In this document: piece by piece, positions 8,271 to 19,487 of the stretch
How positions within the stretch are numbered: the first letter of the stretch is position 1
Layout: every line of letters begins with the position of its first letter
DNA from: Bremia lactucae
Lineage: Eukaryota > Oomycota > Peronosporomycetes > Peronosporales > Peronosporaceae
NCBI RefSeq assembly: GCF_004359215.1
Contig: NC_090622.1
Location: forward strand, 1,951,191 to 2,015,190
Direction: 5' to 3'
Length of the DNA: 64,000 nucleotides
Made by a program: the position numbers and the translations under genes
Notes under the pieces: generated by a model
The model's database searches: none
What the model saw: only the letters and a program-made list of their open reading frames with translations
What the model was told of the DNA's origin: nothing

Positions 8271-10235
8271 TCAATCCGCCTTCCGTTCATTCCCGTCGAT
8301 AAGAGGCGGGAGCTCGTCGTCGACCGCCTCAGATGTATGTGGGAGCCTCTGCTCGACCACCTCGGTTACAATCGGGAGCCTCTGCTCGTCCGTTGTGTGT
8401 GTATGCGGGAGTCCCTGCTCGACCGCCTCGATGTTGATCGGGAGCCTCTGCTCGGCCGACGTAGTTGTACGCGGGAGCCCCTGTTCGACCGCCTCGTTGT
8501 GAATCGGGAGCCCCTGCTCGACCGATGTCTGTGTTTGCGGGAACCTCTGTTCGACCGCCTCATTTTGTGGTTCTATCAGTGTGACTGAACATACCGGACA
8601 CAGAGAGCCATCGCTCTCTCTGTGCTGACTTCTAGTCGTGGCGAGTTCGTTCACGACCCTGACGTGAGGCCAATCGGATGGCGCAACCAACAGATGAGTG
8701 AAAACTTCACTTACGTCGTAACCGCTTCGTCGTTTGACGGACCGAGATAGCCAGTCTATCGTCGGCTGATACCGTGACAGCCACGGTATCCCCAAGATGC
8801 AATCGAATGCATAATTCATCTCGTACACCAGAAATTCGTCATTACTTTGGAAGCCGTCAAACGTGTACGGCAAAACCACTGTTTTACGCGGGACACGCTG
8901 TGGTTGTCCATCAGCAAGTTTGACAACGATGTCACCTGGACCTTCTCGAACTGTAATTGTAGACGGGGGAATAGACAAACATGATGCTCGAAAGAAGTTG
9001 TTGGATGCACCCGAATCCAACAACGCTCGAAGTGGTCGTTTAACTCCAGCAACGATGAGACTGATAATTATCAGTCTCGAATCGTGGCGCATGGTGGTGG
9101 CATTGAAGTGAGTATGTATCACTTTGAGGCTAGGAGCTCGAGCTGCCACCTGAGTACTCGGGGCTCCATTACTGCCAGTAGGGCACCCCGCACCTACTGG
9201 AACCGCTCGTTTTTTTGGCGGGACCACCGACGACACAGTATCTCCATGTGAGACAGCTGTGTTCATGGACACCGGCGCTGGTGCTCGGCAGACGGTCGCA
9301 CGATGGCCTGTCTTGCCGCACCGATAACACTTCATCGTGTTTTGACTTCGAATTTCGCGGCCAAATTGCTTGCCGCGACCACGAGATGCATCAATAACGT
9401 CAATTTCCATAGGCTCTGGGCCAGACGTACGCGAACGTTGCGACGCTGCCTGCAAGTATGACGACGCGACCGTGTAATCTTCACGAAGCGCGAGGGCAAA
9501 TGCCTCCTCAAGAGTCTTAGGTTCAGCACGTGTGAGGCAATAGCGGGTCATGCCCTCTTGCATACCAAAGACAAAGACATGAACTTGTGAAGCCATGTCG
9601 ATCGGCTGCGTGGTGATACACGAAGCAAGATGTCGCGTCTTCTGTACGTAATCGCGCATCGACAGCTTGCCCTGTCGAAGTGAAAAGAAGTCTGCGCGCA
9701 AGCGTGACTCATGTTGAGGGGGCTCGAACGCCAGTCGTAAGTCGCGCTGGATATCGTCCAGCGTGGGGAATGCCAACTCGTTTACAACGAGCTTCCCAAG
9801 AGCCCATTCTTTGGCTTTACCAACAAGCCGAGACAGTAGGAAATTAACCTTGGCCGTCGGAGCGTCAATCAACCTTGACGCTATGGCGATATCAATCTAC
9901 CTAAACCAGCGATTAAGGGGGAGACGATCTGGACCATCACCAGAGTACGTCGACGTCTCCATTTTAATTGCATCGTAATGGGAGGGGCGCGAGGGAGTAT
10001 GTACTCGCCGGTTCGCTTCGGTGAGCTCGCGCACTATGTAGTCTTGGATGGCGGCACGGTGTTGTCTGGGCGTCGCTGTGCTCAGCAGCGACGTCACGAC
10101 GATTTCACCCGACACCGCCGCGAGGCGGTCTAATGCCTGCCATTCTACTGTAGTGAGATGGGGAAAATCTGCATGCTCCAGCGAAACTGCTGGAGCCATC
10201 GAAGATTCACTCATATCCATCTCGAACTTGGTCAT
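8271..10235 (-). pseudogene. Gag-protease of element A, one in-frame TAG
   Basis: The frame opens at 10235 (MTKFEMDMSESS) and stays in phase to 8271 except for one TAG at 9897-9899. The codons on both sides of the stop are in the same frame, so a single base change would explain the break. The middle contains the retrotransposon Gag signature ([42 protein letters not shown]). A CCHC zinc knuckle follows ([14 protein letters not shown]). The protease comes next, with the active-site motif [11 protein letters not shown] and the later motif [16 protein letters not shown]. The last part is an 11-residue repeat array. The frame closes at TGA 8271-8273, but the linker beyond is in the same phase. 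Confidence 0.92.
8292..8555 (-). repeat. 33-bp tandem repeat, eight units, encoding an 11-residue repeat
   Basis: Directly after the protease, eight units of exactly 11 codons follow the pattern VEQGLPxxxxA/S (for example [33 protein letters not shown]). The period of 33 bases is visible on both strands. No unit contains a stop. Confidence 0.9.
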
Positions 10236-10249
10236 GGGAAGGACTACTA

Positions 10250-10259
10250 AGTGCTACCA
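10250..10259 (-). promoter_or_regulatory. Primer-binding site of element A
   Basis: On the element strand TGGTAGCACT lies two bases inside the 5' LTR. It is complementary to a tRNA 3' end AGUGCUACCA, which gives U at position 72, as in eukaryotic initiator methionine tRNA (A1:U72). Confidence 0.85.
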
Positions 10260-10261
10260 GG

Positions 10262-10577
10262 TATAACGGGGTGAGAGCCCGTTACCGTCTTACACTAATA
10301 ATTAAGCTGAGGAAGCGCTGTGATTTATAAGGTAAGTTTAACTCTGTTTATTTGTGTTTTTGTAATTCGCAGTAAGTGCGAAGATGTTACCTAGCTCATA
10401 GGAACCACTCAAATATAGAACTAATTATTATTGGCTAATTATTGGGTCTGGCACCCCAATAATAAACCAATAATAAATAGACGCGCAGTATCCGCTATCC
10501 GGATACTGCCTACACATAATGTATGTAATTATGTAATAAAACTATGACTACTTAATATAATGGGTTGCCCCATTACA
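10262..10577 (-). repeat. Element A 5' LTR (316 bp)
   Basis: It is the same length as the 3' LTR with 8 differences counted by eye. Plus-strand ends are TATAACGGGG and CCCCATTACA. The target duplication ACTAC follows at 10578-10582. Confidence 0.95.
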
Positions 10578-10678
10578 ACTACCTCACTGCACGCAAGAGA
10601 ACCAGGTTTAACCGCTTCCTCGCTGTGCTAGGGTGGTGTTAAGTAGAGCGTGGCCGCATTACGACGTGCCCGCCTACA
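10578..10678 (+). repeat. LTR-e, right part, after the element A insertion
   Basis: It resumes the LTR-e interrupted at 5647 and ends GCCCGCCTACA at 10678, as the solo copy does at 62878. Shared blocks include ACCGCTTCCTCGC and GTAGAGCGTGGCCGCATTA. Confidence 0.88.
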
Positions 10679-11699
10679 GAAAATTATGATTATAAGCGAC
10701 ACAATTACATGTACTCCCACATCTAATGACTACAAAGACAAGCGCAGCATTCTATCGAGAATAATCTGATCTGAGCATAATTATATCGAAACAAACACGT
10801 TTGAAAAAAAAAGACAGCAGATTCGGATCCCCTCCATTTGTATCGCAAATTTGTACATTTCAACATATTTACATACATTGAGCGTAGAAAACACGTAGAA
10901 TTAATACAGTTCCTACTCCGTACAGCAAGTTTCCCTTCCAAGAATGTCGCTTTCCTGTGAAATGTTGTGGAAACCTTGCGGGCAAAATATCTGCTTCTTC
11001 GAACAAATCTTTCGCAGCATCTAGCCCAGCGACATCTTCCCAATTGACATTTGTTTTTTAGAGACAACCACGGCTGTACAAGAGCATCCACACAATCGGA
11101 AGACGGATAATTTATGAGAATCTCGAGTCAACTCACATGCCAGCTAATCGTGCAATTTGGCTGTTTCCGCGGTTCTTTCGGTGTCATCCTCCTTTCCTCC
11201 TCTGTGTAAGCAAAATTCTGTTGGGTTTAATGATACCATCTCGTAACAAATTTCCAATAAATATTATTTGTCCACATCTACAGCTGCTGCCATGGCTTTG
11301 TGACGCCAGCGATGTTGCAATCGGCTGTCTAGCGCAGCGACCATTAATGAGAGCGCTGCCCATAAAGGCACAGCCGCTTCAAGAGCCTTTTTCTTCTCCA
11401 GCATTGCTCGAAGCTGTTCTGTGCGCGCCATGTAGCCTTCAACAGTTCATGATATTTTTTGTAAAAGTAGGGTTCTTTTCACCTGTGCGGCATCTGTGTT
11501 GTGTATAGCGCACGTCATATGTCGCTCCCCGGTGCAGGAAAGTATATTTTAATGCAGGCCTTCACGCCGACCACAAAGTGCTCCAGAACCCGTTTAAAAG
11601 ATCAAAAGATTTTGTGAGCTGTGACTGGTTAGATCAATTGTCCGTGGCCGAAGTAGTTTTGTCTGTGGCCGTATTATTAATATCTGTGATCATAGCGGC
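10679..11699. other. Inter-element sequence with a small relic of an E-type antisense ORF
   Basis: Most of this stretch has no recognisable gene; frames at 10723-11091 and 11137-11508 have no motif. Bases about 11319-11375 match the E-type aORF N-terminal region (coding-strand equivalent of about 54205-54260), including an uninterrupted run encoding NESAAHKG. It is a decayed fragment. Confidence 0.5.
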
Positions 11700-11762
11700 T
11701 GCCTAATTTTTATAGTTCCACATATAGGAAATGAAATTTATGTAACGGGACACCCCGTTACA
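11700..11762 (-). repeat. LTR-d remnant (3' LTR of the old element)
   Basis: Only the LTR start remains. It shares the block ATGTAACGGGACAC.CCGTTAC with 19019-19033. On the element strand it begins TGTAACGGGGTGT and folds back on itself. A purine tract (reads AAAGGGGGG on the element strand) lies just inside. Confidence 0.75.
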
Positions 11763-11881
11763 TTACCCCCCTTTAAGCAACAGTCATTCTAGTGACTGAT
11801 ATAAAGTGACCCGAGAGTACTAGTATGTCTCTCTCTGTAATTAAGACTTGTTTTTTTTTAATTCCAACTTTTAATTGCGCA

Positions 11882-13420
11882 TGGTCTCGGAACCCGTGCG
11901 CGTAGCCTGTGAATCAGAAAAGATGGCAGCTGCACGCTGCAAATGTTTCAGTAGACGCTAATGCATCTACTGTGGGGAGTGCGTCACCTCCTAATTTAAT
12001 TGGATTTGACTTGTCCAGGTCACCTGCTACTCCCATTGTAGGCGACTGGGAGTCGGCGTCATCGCCCGACTCCGTGACAACTGTTTTGGCCTACGGGTTA
12101 ACCGGGGCCACGTCCGTTAAGCCTACGGGTTCTGACGTAAAAACCAAAGAGGTGATGACGAAGTTTCCCCCCTCATCAAACCCTTTTGATGCGGAGTAGT
12201 GTTGTGATGACCCCATGGACGAGGATAACTCTGGTGATGTCAGGATGCATCACCAGGAACAAAGTGGTCGCAAAGGTCACTTCAGTAAGCATACTACTGG
12301 TGGCGTTGAATGCATCGCCAGGGATGGAGTGATTCTATAGATCATTCCGAGAGTAATGTTAGCGTTAGCGATAACATTTGCATGAATAAACGGGAGAGGG
12401 ACCGTAATGCTTTGCGGTTTTCTTCCGAAAAAAGTCTTGGTTGCCCTCTAAGGGTCACTTTTTCTTAACGATCAGTACCATATTCCGTTAGTCAACTCTT
12501 CTCCAGGTCCCACAAGCCTGGTGAAGACGAAACGGAATTCTTCATCGATGACTTTTCCGGCATCGGTAGTACACATGTAAGCGCTCATACTGTTTTAAGG
12601 TTCAGGTCATACCCTAGAAGGTATACGCCCTTAAATACCCTCCATGAAGGACGCGCATCTCTTGTGAGACGCGCGAAGGGATTGATACTCTTTAATCCTT
12701 TTACGAGAGCGAGAAGCGCTCGTTCCCTGATGGACCCTCTGTGAAAGTGGATGGGTCTCGTCTTACTGTCGGACGAGACCCGCAATATCTATTATTAGTT
12801 CGGAACGAGGTTCGCAGCTATCATGGAGGGTTGATACCCTCGCCAAAGAACGAGGTAACTCGTTTAGACTTCTTTCCCCCCACGTTGGTTCAAGAAACGT
12901 TCAACTAGGAAAACGCTTACTCGAATTCGTCAATGAATGTGGAGTGGAGAAGAGTCGGATTTGCCTCGTTCGCCTAACCGAAGTCAACGCCTTGAATTGG
13001 ATCACGTCCTTCGTTATTCACGGGACGACGTTGATCAAGAATCATCCCGTCGTGACGTTTCAGCGATGACGGGCAACCTTGCTTATCGTGATCAGCAACA
13101 AAGCCGTGCATTAGTTGCGGTTGATTAACTGGCGAACAAACGGGCACATCAGTCTCTTCAAACGAGCTGATGACAGCTAGTTAACCATAGAGGAAGGAAT
13201 GAAGCGACTGGTTCGTGAGAACCAGACTCTGCTCCGAGACTATCATACGTTGTCTCTGGACCCTCAGGCTTTGACTTGCAGCCCTCAGGCTTTGGCGGAA
13301 GCCTTAGAGCGTGCCAGTTTAATTGAAAACCGGAAGAAGCGTCGTACTGATGGTACGTATGGAGACACCCGACTTAAACCTAGAATACATACGCATTTTT
13401 TGAGGCAGCTCGATCGTGAA
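11882..13420 (+). pseudogene. aORF-D: decayed antisense accessory ORF
   Basis: An ATG at 11882 is followed by frames on the plus strand (11909-12199, 12937-13128, 13199-13420) separated by stops and shifts. The N-terminal part is Ser/Asp/Thr-rich, as in other aORFs. Around 12830-12890 the DNA matches the B-type aORF region near 31070-31130. The end (VRENQTLLRDYHTLSLD... then RKKRRTDGT) matches the B-type coiled-coil end (QHENLVRDHKNLLG... then RKKPRTDGT). It runs antisense to the integrase tail of the old element. I infer a shared origin with the B-type gene. Confidence 0.6.
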
Positions 13421-13892
13421 TGCAGTGCATTGGCTTGGCGGAGCAGAACACAAAATAGGCCGATATACCTGGCACTACATGTTTTAGTCGGTTTACCGTT
13501 GGCAGTAGTATTATATCGTTAACATCAAAAATAAAAGAGTGTTTGCTGTCCATTTTGTCAGTCTACCGCATCAAGGGTTGAATCCTGTACGAAACGAACC
13601 ACTGCTTCTCGAGCCAGCAGAAAATTCCTGCTAACTCATTTTGGTTTTGTTTTCAGTGCGCCTGATGCACACTGCGGATATATCATTTACCTTTTTGGTG
13701 AGAGCATCAATTTTCGCACTAATATCATTGTTTTCGATGCTTAGTATTTCTGCATCATTATCAAAGTCAGTAATATCCTTATCGCTATTACTGAGTTTAT
13801 CACTTCAATGTTGATTAAATCAACATAGGTATCCTTCGCATTGACTGTAGAGTTAATTCGTGCGTGATAAGCAAAAGCTAGATTGCTCTTTG

Positions 13893-14535
13893 CTAGAGCG
13901 AGTCTCTCGCTCTCCTTGAATAAGAGTTACTCTCAAACGAGGTGTATGCTATGTAGAAGCATGCACTGAATTGTTGATGGCAAATTCTACTATCGGCAAG
14001 AATTCGCTCCAACTCGCAAACGAGTGGAAGTATCCGCGAAGTATCTCTTCGAAGATACGATTTGACGTTCTGTCTGACCATTTGTTTCAAAATGGTCAGA
14101 AGATGGCATGTTAAACTGTGTGCCAAGTGATATAACATAGATTGCTGAAATTCCGCCGTGAAACGGGGATTCGATCTGAGTCTAGCTCACGGGGTAAACG
14201 ATGGAGTTGAAAAATTGTGTCAGCAAAGCACGAGCGCAGCGAATAGCTGTAATTGACTCCGGGGCTGCAACAAGATACCATCTTGCTGAAAACGGTCAAC
14301 GAGCACAACAATATCGGTATCTTGTGATCGTCTCCGGGAAATCCGAAGACGAAGTCCATTGATACAACAATCTGCCAAAACAAGCAGAGGCTGTAACAGA
14401 GCAGGGGATGAAGCACTGAATTTTATTTGTTGCCAGACTTCGTAAGCGTGTTGTGTATCGATCTGTTGAAGATTGATACAATTTTGACAATCCCGCTATA
14501 GATTTTGAGGGATTTCTTAGGTAACCAATCAACAT
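13893..14535 (-). pseudogene. Integrase core remnant of the old LTR-d element
   Basis: The segment SMDFVFGFPGDDHK carries the first catalytic Asp of the DDE integrase. After it come a decayed DRFSKM-like segment and the degenerate second Asp region (LPRELDSDR). The DHPQTDGQTERVNR-like region is recognisable only across frameshifts near 14060-14110. Confidence 0.75.
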
Positions 14536-14559
14536 TTAAAGAGCCTTATCTACTTGATA

Positions 14560-15070
14560 GGCTTTCTCACGTCGTCAAGTAATGTTGACGACGGGAACTT
14601 TTTTGTTACGACAGTGAGCATATCCTCACCATCATTTGCGCAGCCGGCTCAAAATCGGGCAGGCGCAAAGGGCATCAGCGACGACATTAAGTCGTCCCGA
14701 TAAAAATATCACGGAGAAGTTGTACTTCGCGAAGATAGACAACCACCTCGCCATTCTTAAATGGAGGTTTGGGCTGTTCACGGTCGTGCGTAAAGAGGCG
14801 TGATCCGGTTAATCAATAAACGGTCTATCACCCATGCGATAGACCCTTAACTTAGTTAGTGCAGAATACAGGGCAAAGAGTTCTTTGTTATGTACTTGAT
14901 AATTGTGTTCAGCTAGTTATAGCGGACGCGATTTATAGCAGACGACGTGTTTTTGCGCCGTCTGTGTCATACTGAATTAACGCGCAGCCGATTGCAAAAT
15001 CGCTGGCGTCACAGACCACATGAAATGGTCTGTCTTGGTCCGCAATCGCCAGGACTGGCGATGCATCAAG
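14560..15070 (-). pseudogene. RNase H remnant of the old LTR-d element
   Basis: Reading the minus strand, LAIADQDRPFHVVCDASDFAIG is clear near 15000-15060, the N-terminal Asp-containing strand of RNase H. The following YQSRQ and YTDHASL regions are present only as broken frames. Confidence 0.7.
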
Positions 15071-15239
15071 CTTTGCTTGATACACCCAAAGGAACGCTGA
15101 AAATTAGCGTTTTTCACACTTCTTTACACTTTACGTCAACAAAGACGAAATATATACTGTCATTTCGGCATAATTGCGGGAGCACAAATGTAAGTACGCC
15201 GCTAAGCCGAAGAGCTTACAAAAATCCTTTACATTGAAT

Positions 15240-15960
15240 GGCATCCAGATCAGGGCGATCACCCTGTTTTACCACGATGCACCGAAGAAGTGGCATGTTG
15301 CTTGCAGCGATTATACAGTTCGTGAAATTTGCACAAGACTTATGCTTATGCATAAGTGTCACAGCCATTCGGTCGTGGGTACGATGTACTTAAGCGTCGA
15401 CTCCGTTCATGGCTCTTCTATAAACGAAGACGTCATCAAAATAACTCGGTGCGAAATCCCGCACCGATCTCAACATATTGGTTACACATCTGTTAATGTT
15501 GCAGGGTCATTACTACCTCTGTGGTATTAGTAGCCACTCTCACAGCATTTCACTTGGGGTGCTTTCTGCTGTGAACGGGATATCCTGTTTACTCAGAAGG
15601 ATCTGTTATAATCTATCCATCCGATCCTTTGACAAAAATTTGGTACTTTTTGACGTACTATCCATAATTACGTAATTTTCGTGGTATCGGCGCTTGAGCC
15701 GGTAATATTAGAGCGTTCAATATATTGATCGCGTGCACAATCCGCCAACCTCCTGTTGCTTGCACACGGAAGGTCGGATAGCTATGTAGGGAAATTGATT
15801 CCTAACATGACTCGCTGATAAGCGTTCGGCAAAGAAGTTGTCGATCACCATTACTTGTTCACGAGGCAATGGCCATGCTTCTTGAAAAAGTATTTCGAGC
15901 TTCAAATCATGTCGATTTCATGTCGAATGCTTTATCTTTAGGCAACTTGCACGGTACGGT
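15240..15960 (-). pseudogene. Reverse transcriptase remnant of the old LTR-d element
   Basis: Motif scraps occur in order, such as WPLPREQVMVIDNFF, RPSVCKQQEVGG and a damaged WLVMP region near 15520-15560. The YFDD site is represented near 15410-15440 in a broken frame. No functional enzyme is possible. Confidence 0.65.
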
Positions 15961-16599
15961 TTCCTGAAACACATCTTGAATTCGATTAAATCTTCATATT
16001 GAAACTTTGTCTTCAAAGACTCCTAAGATTGGGACTTAAGACGTTCAATCCGAGTCTTCTCATCGATGACACTTTCATCCGTCGATGACCCCTTGAGAAC
16101 CCGTTCGTTCTAATACTATTCCCGATCAAATATCGGCAACGTACTTTTCATCTGTGACAAGTATGCAGACCTGCTTTGACTTTGCCACTATGCAGAACTG
16201 TTTCAGTTCTAGCGTTGGCAATCGAGTTATCTTCGCAATTAATTTCGGAGGCGCTATAAGATGAAATACTTAAGCGCCTACACTTAATTTCTCAGTTTCC
16301 TCTTTGGAACTTATTTCCAAAGGTAGTTGGGAACCTTTGACCACAGGATTTTGGGAACTTATTCCCGCAGAGTCTTGGGGTCTAATCCCCTCAAGTTTTA
16401 TTTGATAAATATCCTCCTCATCTGCCTTTTGCTGGATTTCGTAAATGCAGCGAGATTCTCTAAGGTCGACACTCCAGTCTACCTAGAACTTTCGCACTGT
16501 CTCTTATAGACAGGCGCTAAATATTCGTTTGAATGTTGCTTTCATATAAGCATCGTTCTTTCGTTCCACTCTACTTATTCGATTGGTCAAACTTCGACG

Positions 16600-17130
16600 C
16601 TGCCAGTACCATTGCTTGTGCACAGCCGTCGGTATATAACTCAAAAGTGTGATGGATTTCCACATTGAGGTCTTGCGCAGTCGTGCAAACGACCAACCCA
16701 CAAGTGAGGCCATCGCACTCACTCGTAGGTCATCCACACGCTTTAGAACGCTCAAAGACGTTCATCAGATGGCCCTCTGGTGAACAAGAGACAGGAATCG
16801 TCACGTTTGGTGCTGCCAAGTTATACATGGCACCTTCATTAAGATCAGATTTTTAATCCAAATCTAGTACGATGAAATCACTCATCGTACTGGATACCCT
16901 TTACTATGTATAAGATATCAACTTCACGCTTCTTTACTGTTACCGATGCGCCTGTTGCTAAACCAAATGCCTGTGCTCTTAGACGATACCGACGTTTTGT
17001 TATTGGCAGCTACGTCTTACGACTGACCTCGGCGACACAAAGCAATATCGCGCTCAATAAATTTGATTTTACGATCATCTAGCGATCGGCGTCGAATGAA
17101 ATTGTTCGACACCCCACAAACGACTAGGGA
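16600..17130 (-). pseudogene. Aspartic protease remnant of the old LTR-d element
   Basis: The active-site block reads DCGVSNNFIRRRSLDDR near 17080-17130, with Cys where most retroviral-type proteases have Ser or Thr. A PR-RT intermediate segment at 16660-16790 matches those of the LTR-b elements (near 32560-32660 and 45560-45660). Confidence 0.65.
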
Positions 17131-17249
17131 TTTATGTGGTAAAAAATTTGATACTTCTAATTTCAAGGAGATGAGGTTAAGTGACCTCATCACCTGGGGC
17201 AGTTACACACTATGCTTGTGTTTGAGAATCAACTTTCGTCAAAATCTCT

Positions 17250-18500
17250 AAAACTAATTTGACGTTGCTGGATCAGTAGCATGCTCCGTTCCTACTGACC
17301 CCGACCATTTTTTTACGATTCGCCTCGCCGTTGCAGCTTCGCAACATCGTCAGATCCGCGTCCTCTGCGGTTCCTAGCGGGGTGTCAGTCGTTTTGCTTA
17401 GTGCTTCTAGGCACTGGACTTAGTGCTTTTTTAGGAACTGGGCGTAAAGCACTACACTTATAGGCGAAGTGGACCGTTTTTTCTAATAATTGCATTTTTG
17501 CAATCATTTGTGACTTAAATAGCGAGGTTTTCGCTCTCTACATACGAGAGGTCCATGGGTACTAGACCTCCGTTTTCTTGGTGTCTCGGAGGAAGATAAG
17601 CTCCAGAGTGGACAAAAGTCTGTTTTAGGCTGAAGTCCCCTGTTCCGCTACAGAAATCGCTTGGTCTAGCGTCTTTAGATCGAGCCGAAACAAGTGACTC
17701 TTGACAGCACCGTCTGCATGCCCTTTTATAAACACAATTACCTGTGTTTGTTCCTCACTCAGATGACTCACGATACAACCGACCAGGTATCGTGTATGCT
17801 AGGCTTACGCGTAAGAGTCACGCTTGCCTGCTTCAATTCCAGGAGCTCGGCTCGAGGCCTAAATTCGGCACGTGGTGGCTCCAATGTTTGCCTAAAGGTC
17901 TTAAAACCCTCATGCAACCTAAAACTAATGGATCGTGAATTATGAGCTCGAAGCCCCAGATTAGGCACGTCTGGCTAAGTTGGACATGCCAAAATTCATT
18001 TTCGTCGCATCATCATTGATGCGGCGAGCTTCAATGGAGTCGTCTAATTTGACGAGCCTTCTTAAAAGGAAGCCTTCTTCAACTGCCCTAAAACTTTGAG
18101 AGTTTTATCCTTAAGCTTTCGGTTCGACGAGGAAGCGTCGGCCCGCTAGCAACAAGTCAAGGCTGCTGTCTCATCATTTTTAATTGTTGAGCACCCTGTT
18201 CTCTCAACACCTCCGCGTGTTGAGTCTTGCTAGTGAAGCAAGGCTACTTTTTCTTGGCCCCTGTTGAGTTCATGCTGTTTTAACTCGGCTATCGCCGCAT
18301 GTTGTACATCTGTGTCCAGAGCGAGAAGCATGGCACCAACGGTGGCCGACCCATGGCCAAACGCATTGGTTCGACCGCTCTCCATTCAAGGTCACTCAAA
18401 TGAGTAAAACTATCTCGCGTTGCATACTAATGTTTTTGAAGGGTTGAATGCTCCTCGTTTTTCATCCAACATGTCCATGTTGGATGGAGCGTGTGTAGGC
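17250..18500 (-). pseudogene. Gag remnant of the old LTR-d element
   Basis: The segment LEPPRAEFRPRAELLELKQ at about 17850 on the minus strand is the Gag signature. DNA blocks match the gag of the plus-strand element at 49080-49720 (for example around 18000-18200). Several stops and shifts interrupt it. Confidence 0.75.
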
Positions 18501-18516
18501 ACTGAACGGCCAAAAA

Positions 18517-18526
18517 GTGCTTCCAG
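18517..18526 (-). promoter_or_regulatory. Degenerate primer-binding site
   Basis: On the element strand TGGAAGCACT follows the LTR end by two bases, one mismatch from the TGGTAGCACT seen in other elements. Confidence 0.65.
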
Positions 18527-18528
18527 GT

Positions 18529-19033
18529 GAAACCGGGTACCTAATGGTTGTAGTGACAATAGTACTAGTCAACCTACACTGATTTTAGTATAGGTGGAAT
18601 ACTGACTACTTCACGTACACGACGCATAGACGAAGGTTCTTAGTAGCTAAGAAATCGTAACTACTAGAGGTTGATACGTAGGCTTCAGTACATAGAAAAG
18701 CAAAACTGTATCAAATATATATTAAGTTCTTTCGTAACGATCTTCTATTTACTGGCTTCAATGTATTAATAACTAATTCTGAAAGCGCTCCTTGAATACC
18801 TCCTAATCGTATCTTGTAACAATTGGCGAGCTTTTGATTTAAACTTATATCAACCAATCAACAGAACTAATGTTATTTTTGTGTGAATATTATCAAATTT
18901 AATCAAATTGGAACTATCAAGTCCAAATTATTAAAAGATAACATTCTTTATTTATTTCTTTATATAGATTAGAATATATGTTAATTTCTATTTTAGGAAA
19001 AAAAATATTGATGTAACGGGACACTCCGTTACG
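18529..19033 (-). repeat. LTR-d, 5' LTR of the old element
   Basis: It shares with other LTR-d copies the GTAGCTAAG / CTTAGCTAC block, the CGTAACGATCTTC block and the ends. On the element strand the start folds as a short palindrome (CGTAACGGAGTGT facing CCCGTTACA). Confidence 0.85.
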
Positions 19034-19487
19034 CTATCTGCAAATAAAGACACCAAGTCCTAACGCATTAACGTCCTGAGTATCATGACAACTCAAAGTT
19101 GTATCACTGACAAACTGCATCTTAAGCTACAATGACTGGGATGCAGCGAGTAAAGAGCACCGAAGTTGTCTATCTAACATGCTCAGAATAACCAACAGTC
19201 ATGGAATGAAACAGGTTATCCGCAATAGAGCCGCGACTAACAACTTCATTACAGGTTTAACAGTAACAGCTTCAGTTCAAACGTGACTGATGTAAAGGAT
19301 GCTTGCCTAATGCAAACAGTTCATCAAAAAGCATCATTTTTCGATGCTCAGAACAAGTACATGCCCAACGCGCCTGTAATCTTTATGCCCCTATGATAGG
19401 CACAAACAGCTCATTGTTTCCTGCGAAATTAAAGTTCATTTTATAAAAGAGATAAGTTGCTGCATATTGACTTTTATTTATGAATGG
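19034..19487. other. Short spacer between LTR copies; nothing recognised
   Basis: I see no coding motif, LTR block or repeat in this 450-base stretch. Confidence 0.5.

Larger units (their letters stand above)
5648..10577 (-). mobile_element. Element A: Ty3/gypsy chromodomain retroelement with internal deletion and intact antisense gene
   Basis: Two 316-base LTRs (5648-5963 and 10262-10577) differ at 8 positions by my count, about 97.5% identity. A 5-bp target duplication ACTAC flanks the element (5643-5647 and 10578-10582). On the minus strand the order is LTR, primer-binding site, gag with CCHC knuckle, aspartic protease, a 33-bp repeat array, reverse transcriptase up to YFDD, chromodomain, polypurine tract, LTR. 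RNase H and integrase are missing: the sequence jumps from just after YFDD to the chromodomain linker near 7190. An antisense open frame (6069-7232, plus) lies at the 3' end. The pol genes carry stops and frameshifts, so the copy cannot be autonomous, but it looks young. Confidence 0.93.
11700..19033 (-). mobile_element. Old LTR-d Ty3/gypsy element
   Basis: On the minus strand the order is LTR-d (18529-19033), primer-binding site, gag, protease, RT, RNase H, integrase, integrase tail, then a 60-base remnant of the 3' LTR at 11700-11762. On the plus strand an antisense accessory ORF remnant begins near 11880. Every coding frame is broken by many stops and shifts, so this is an old insertion. 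Confidence 0.82.

Noticed and set aside
8036..8588. Plus-strand frames with repeated REPLLDRL units
   Set aside because: They are the complement of the 33-base repeat array in element A and have no upstream element or conserved head.
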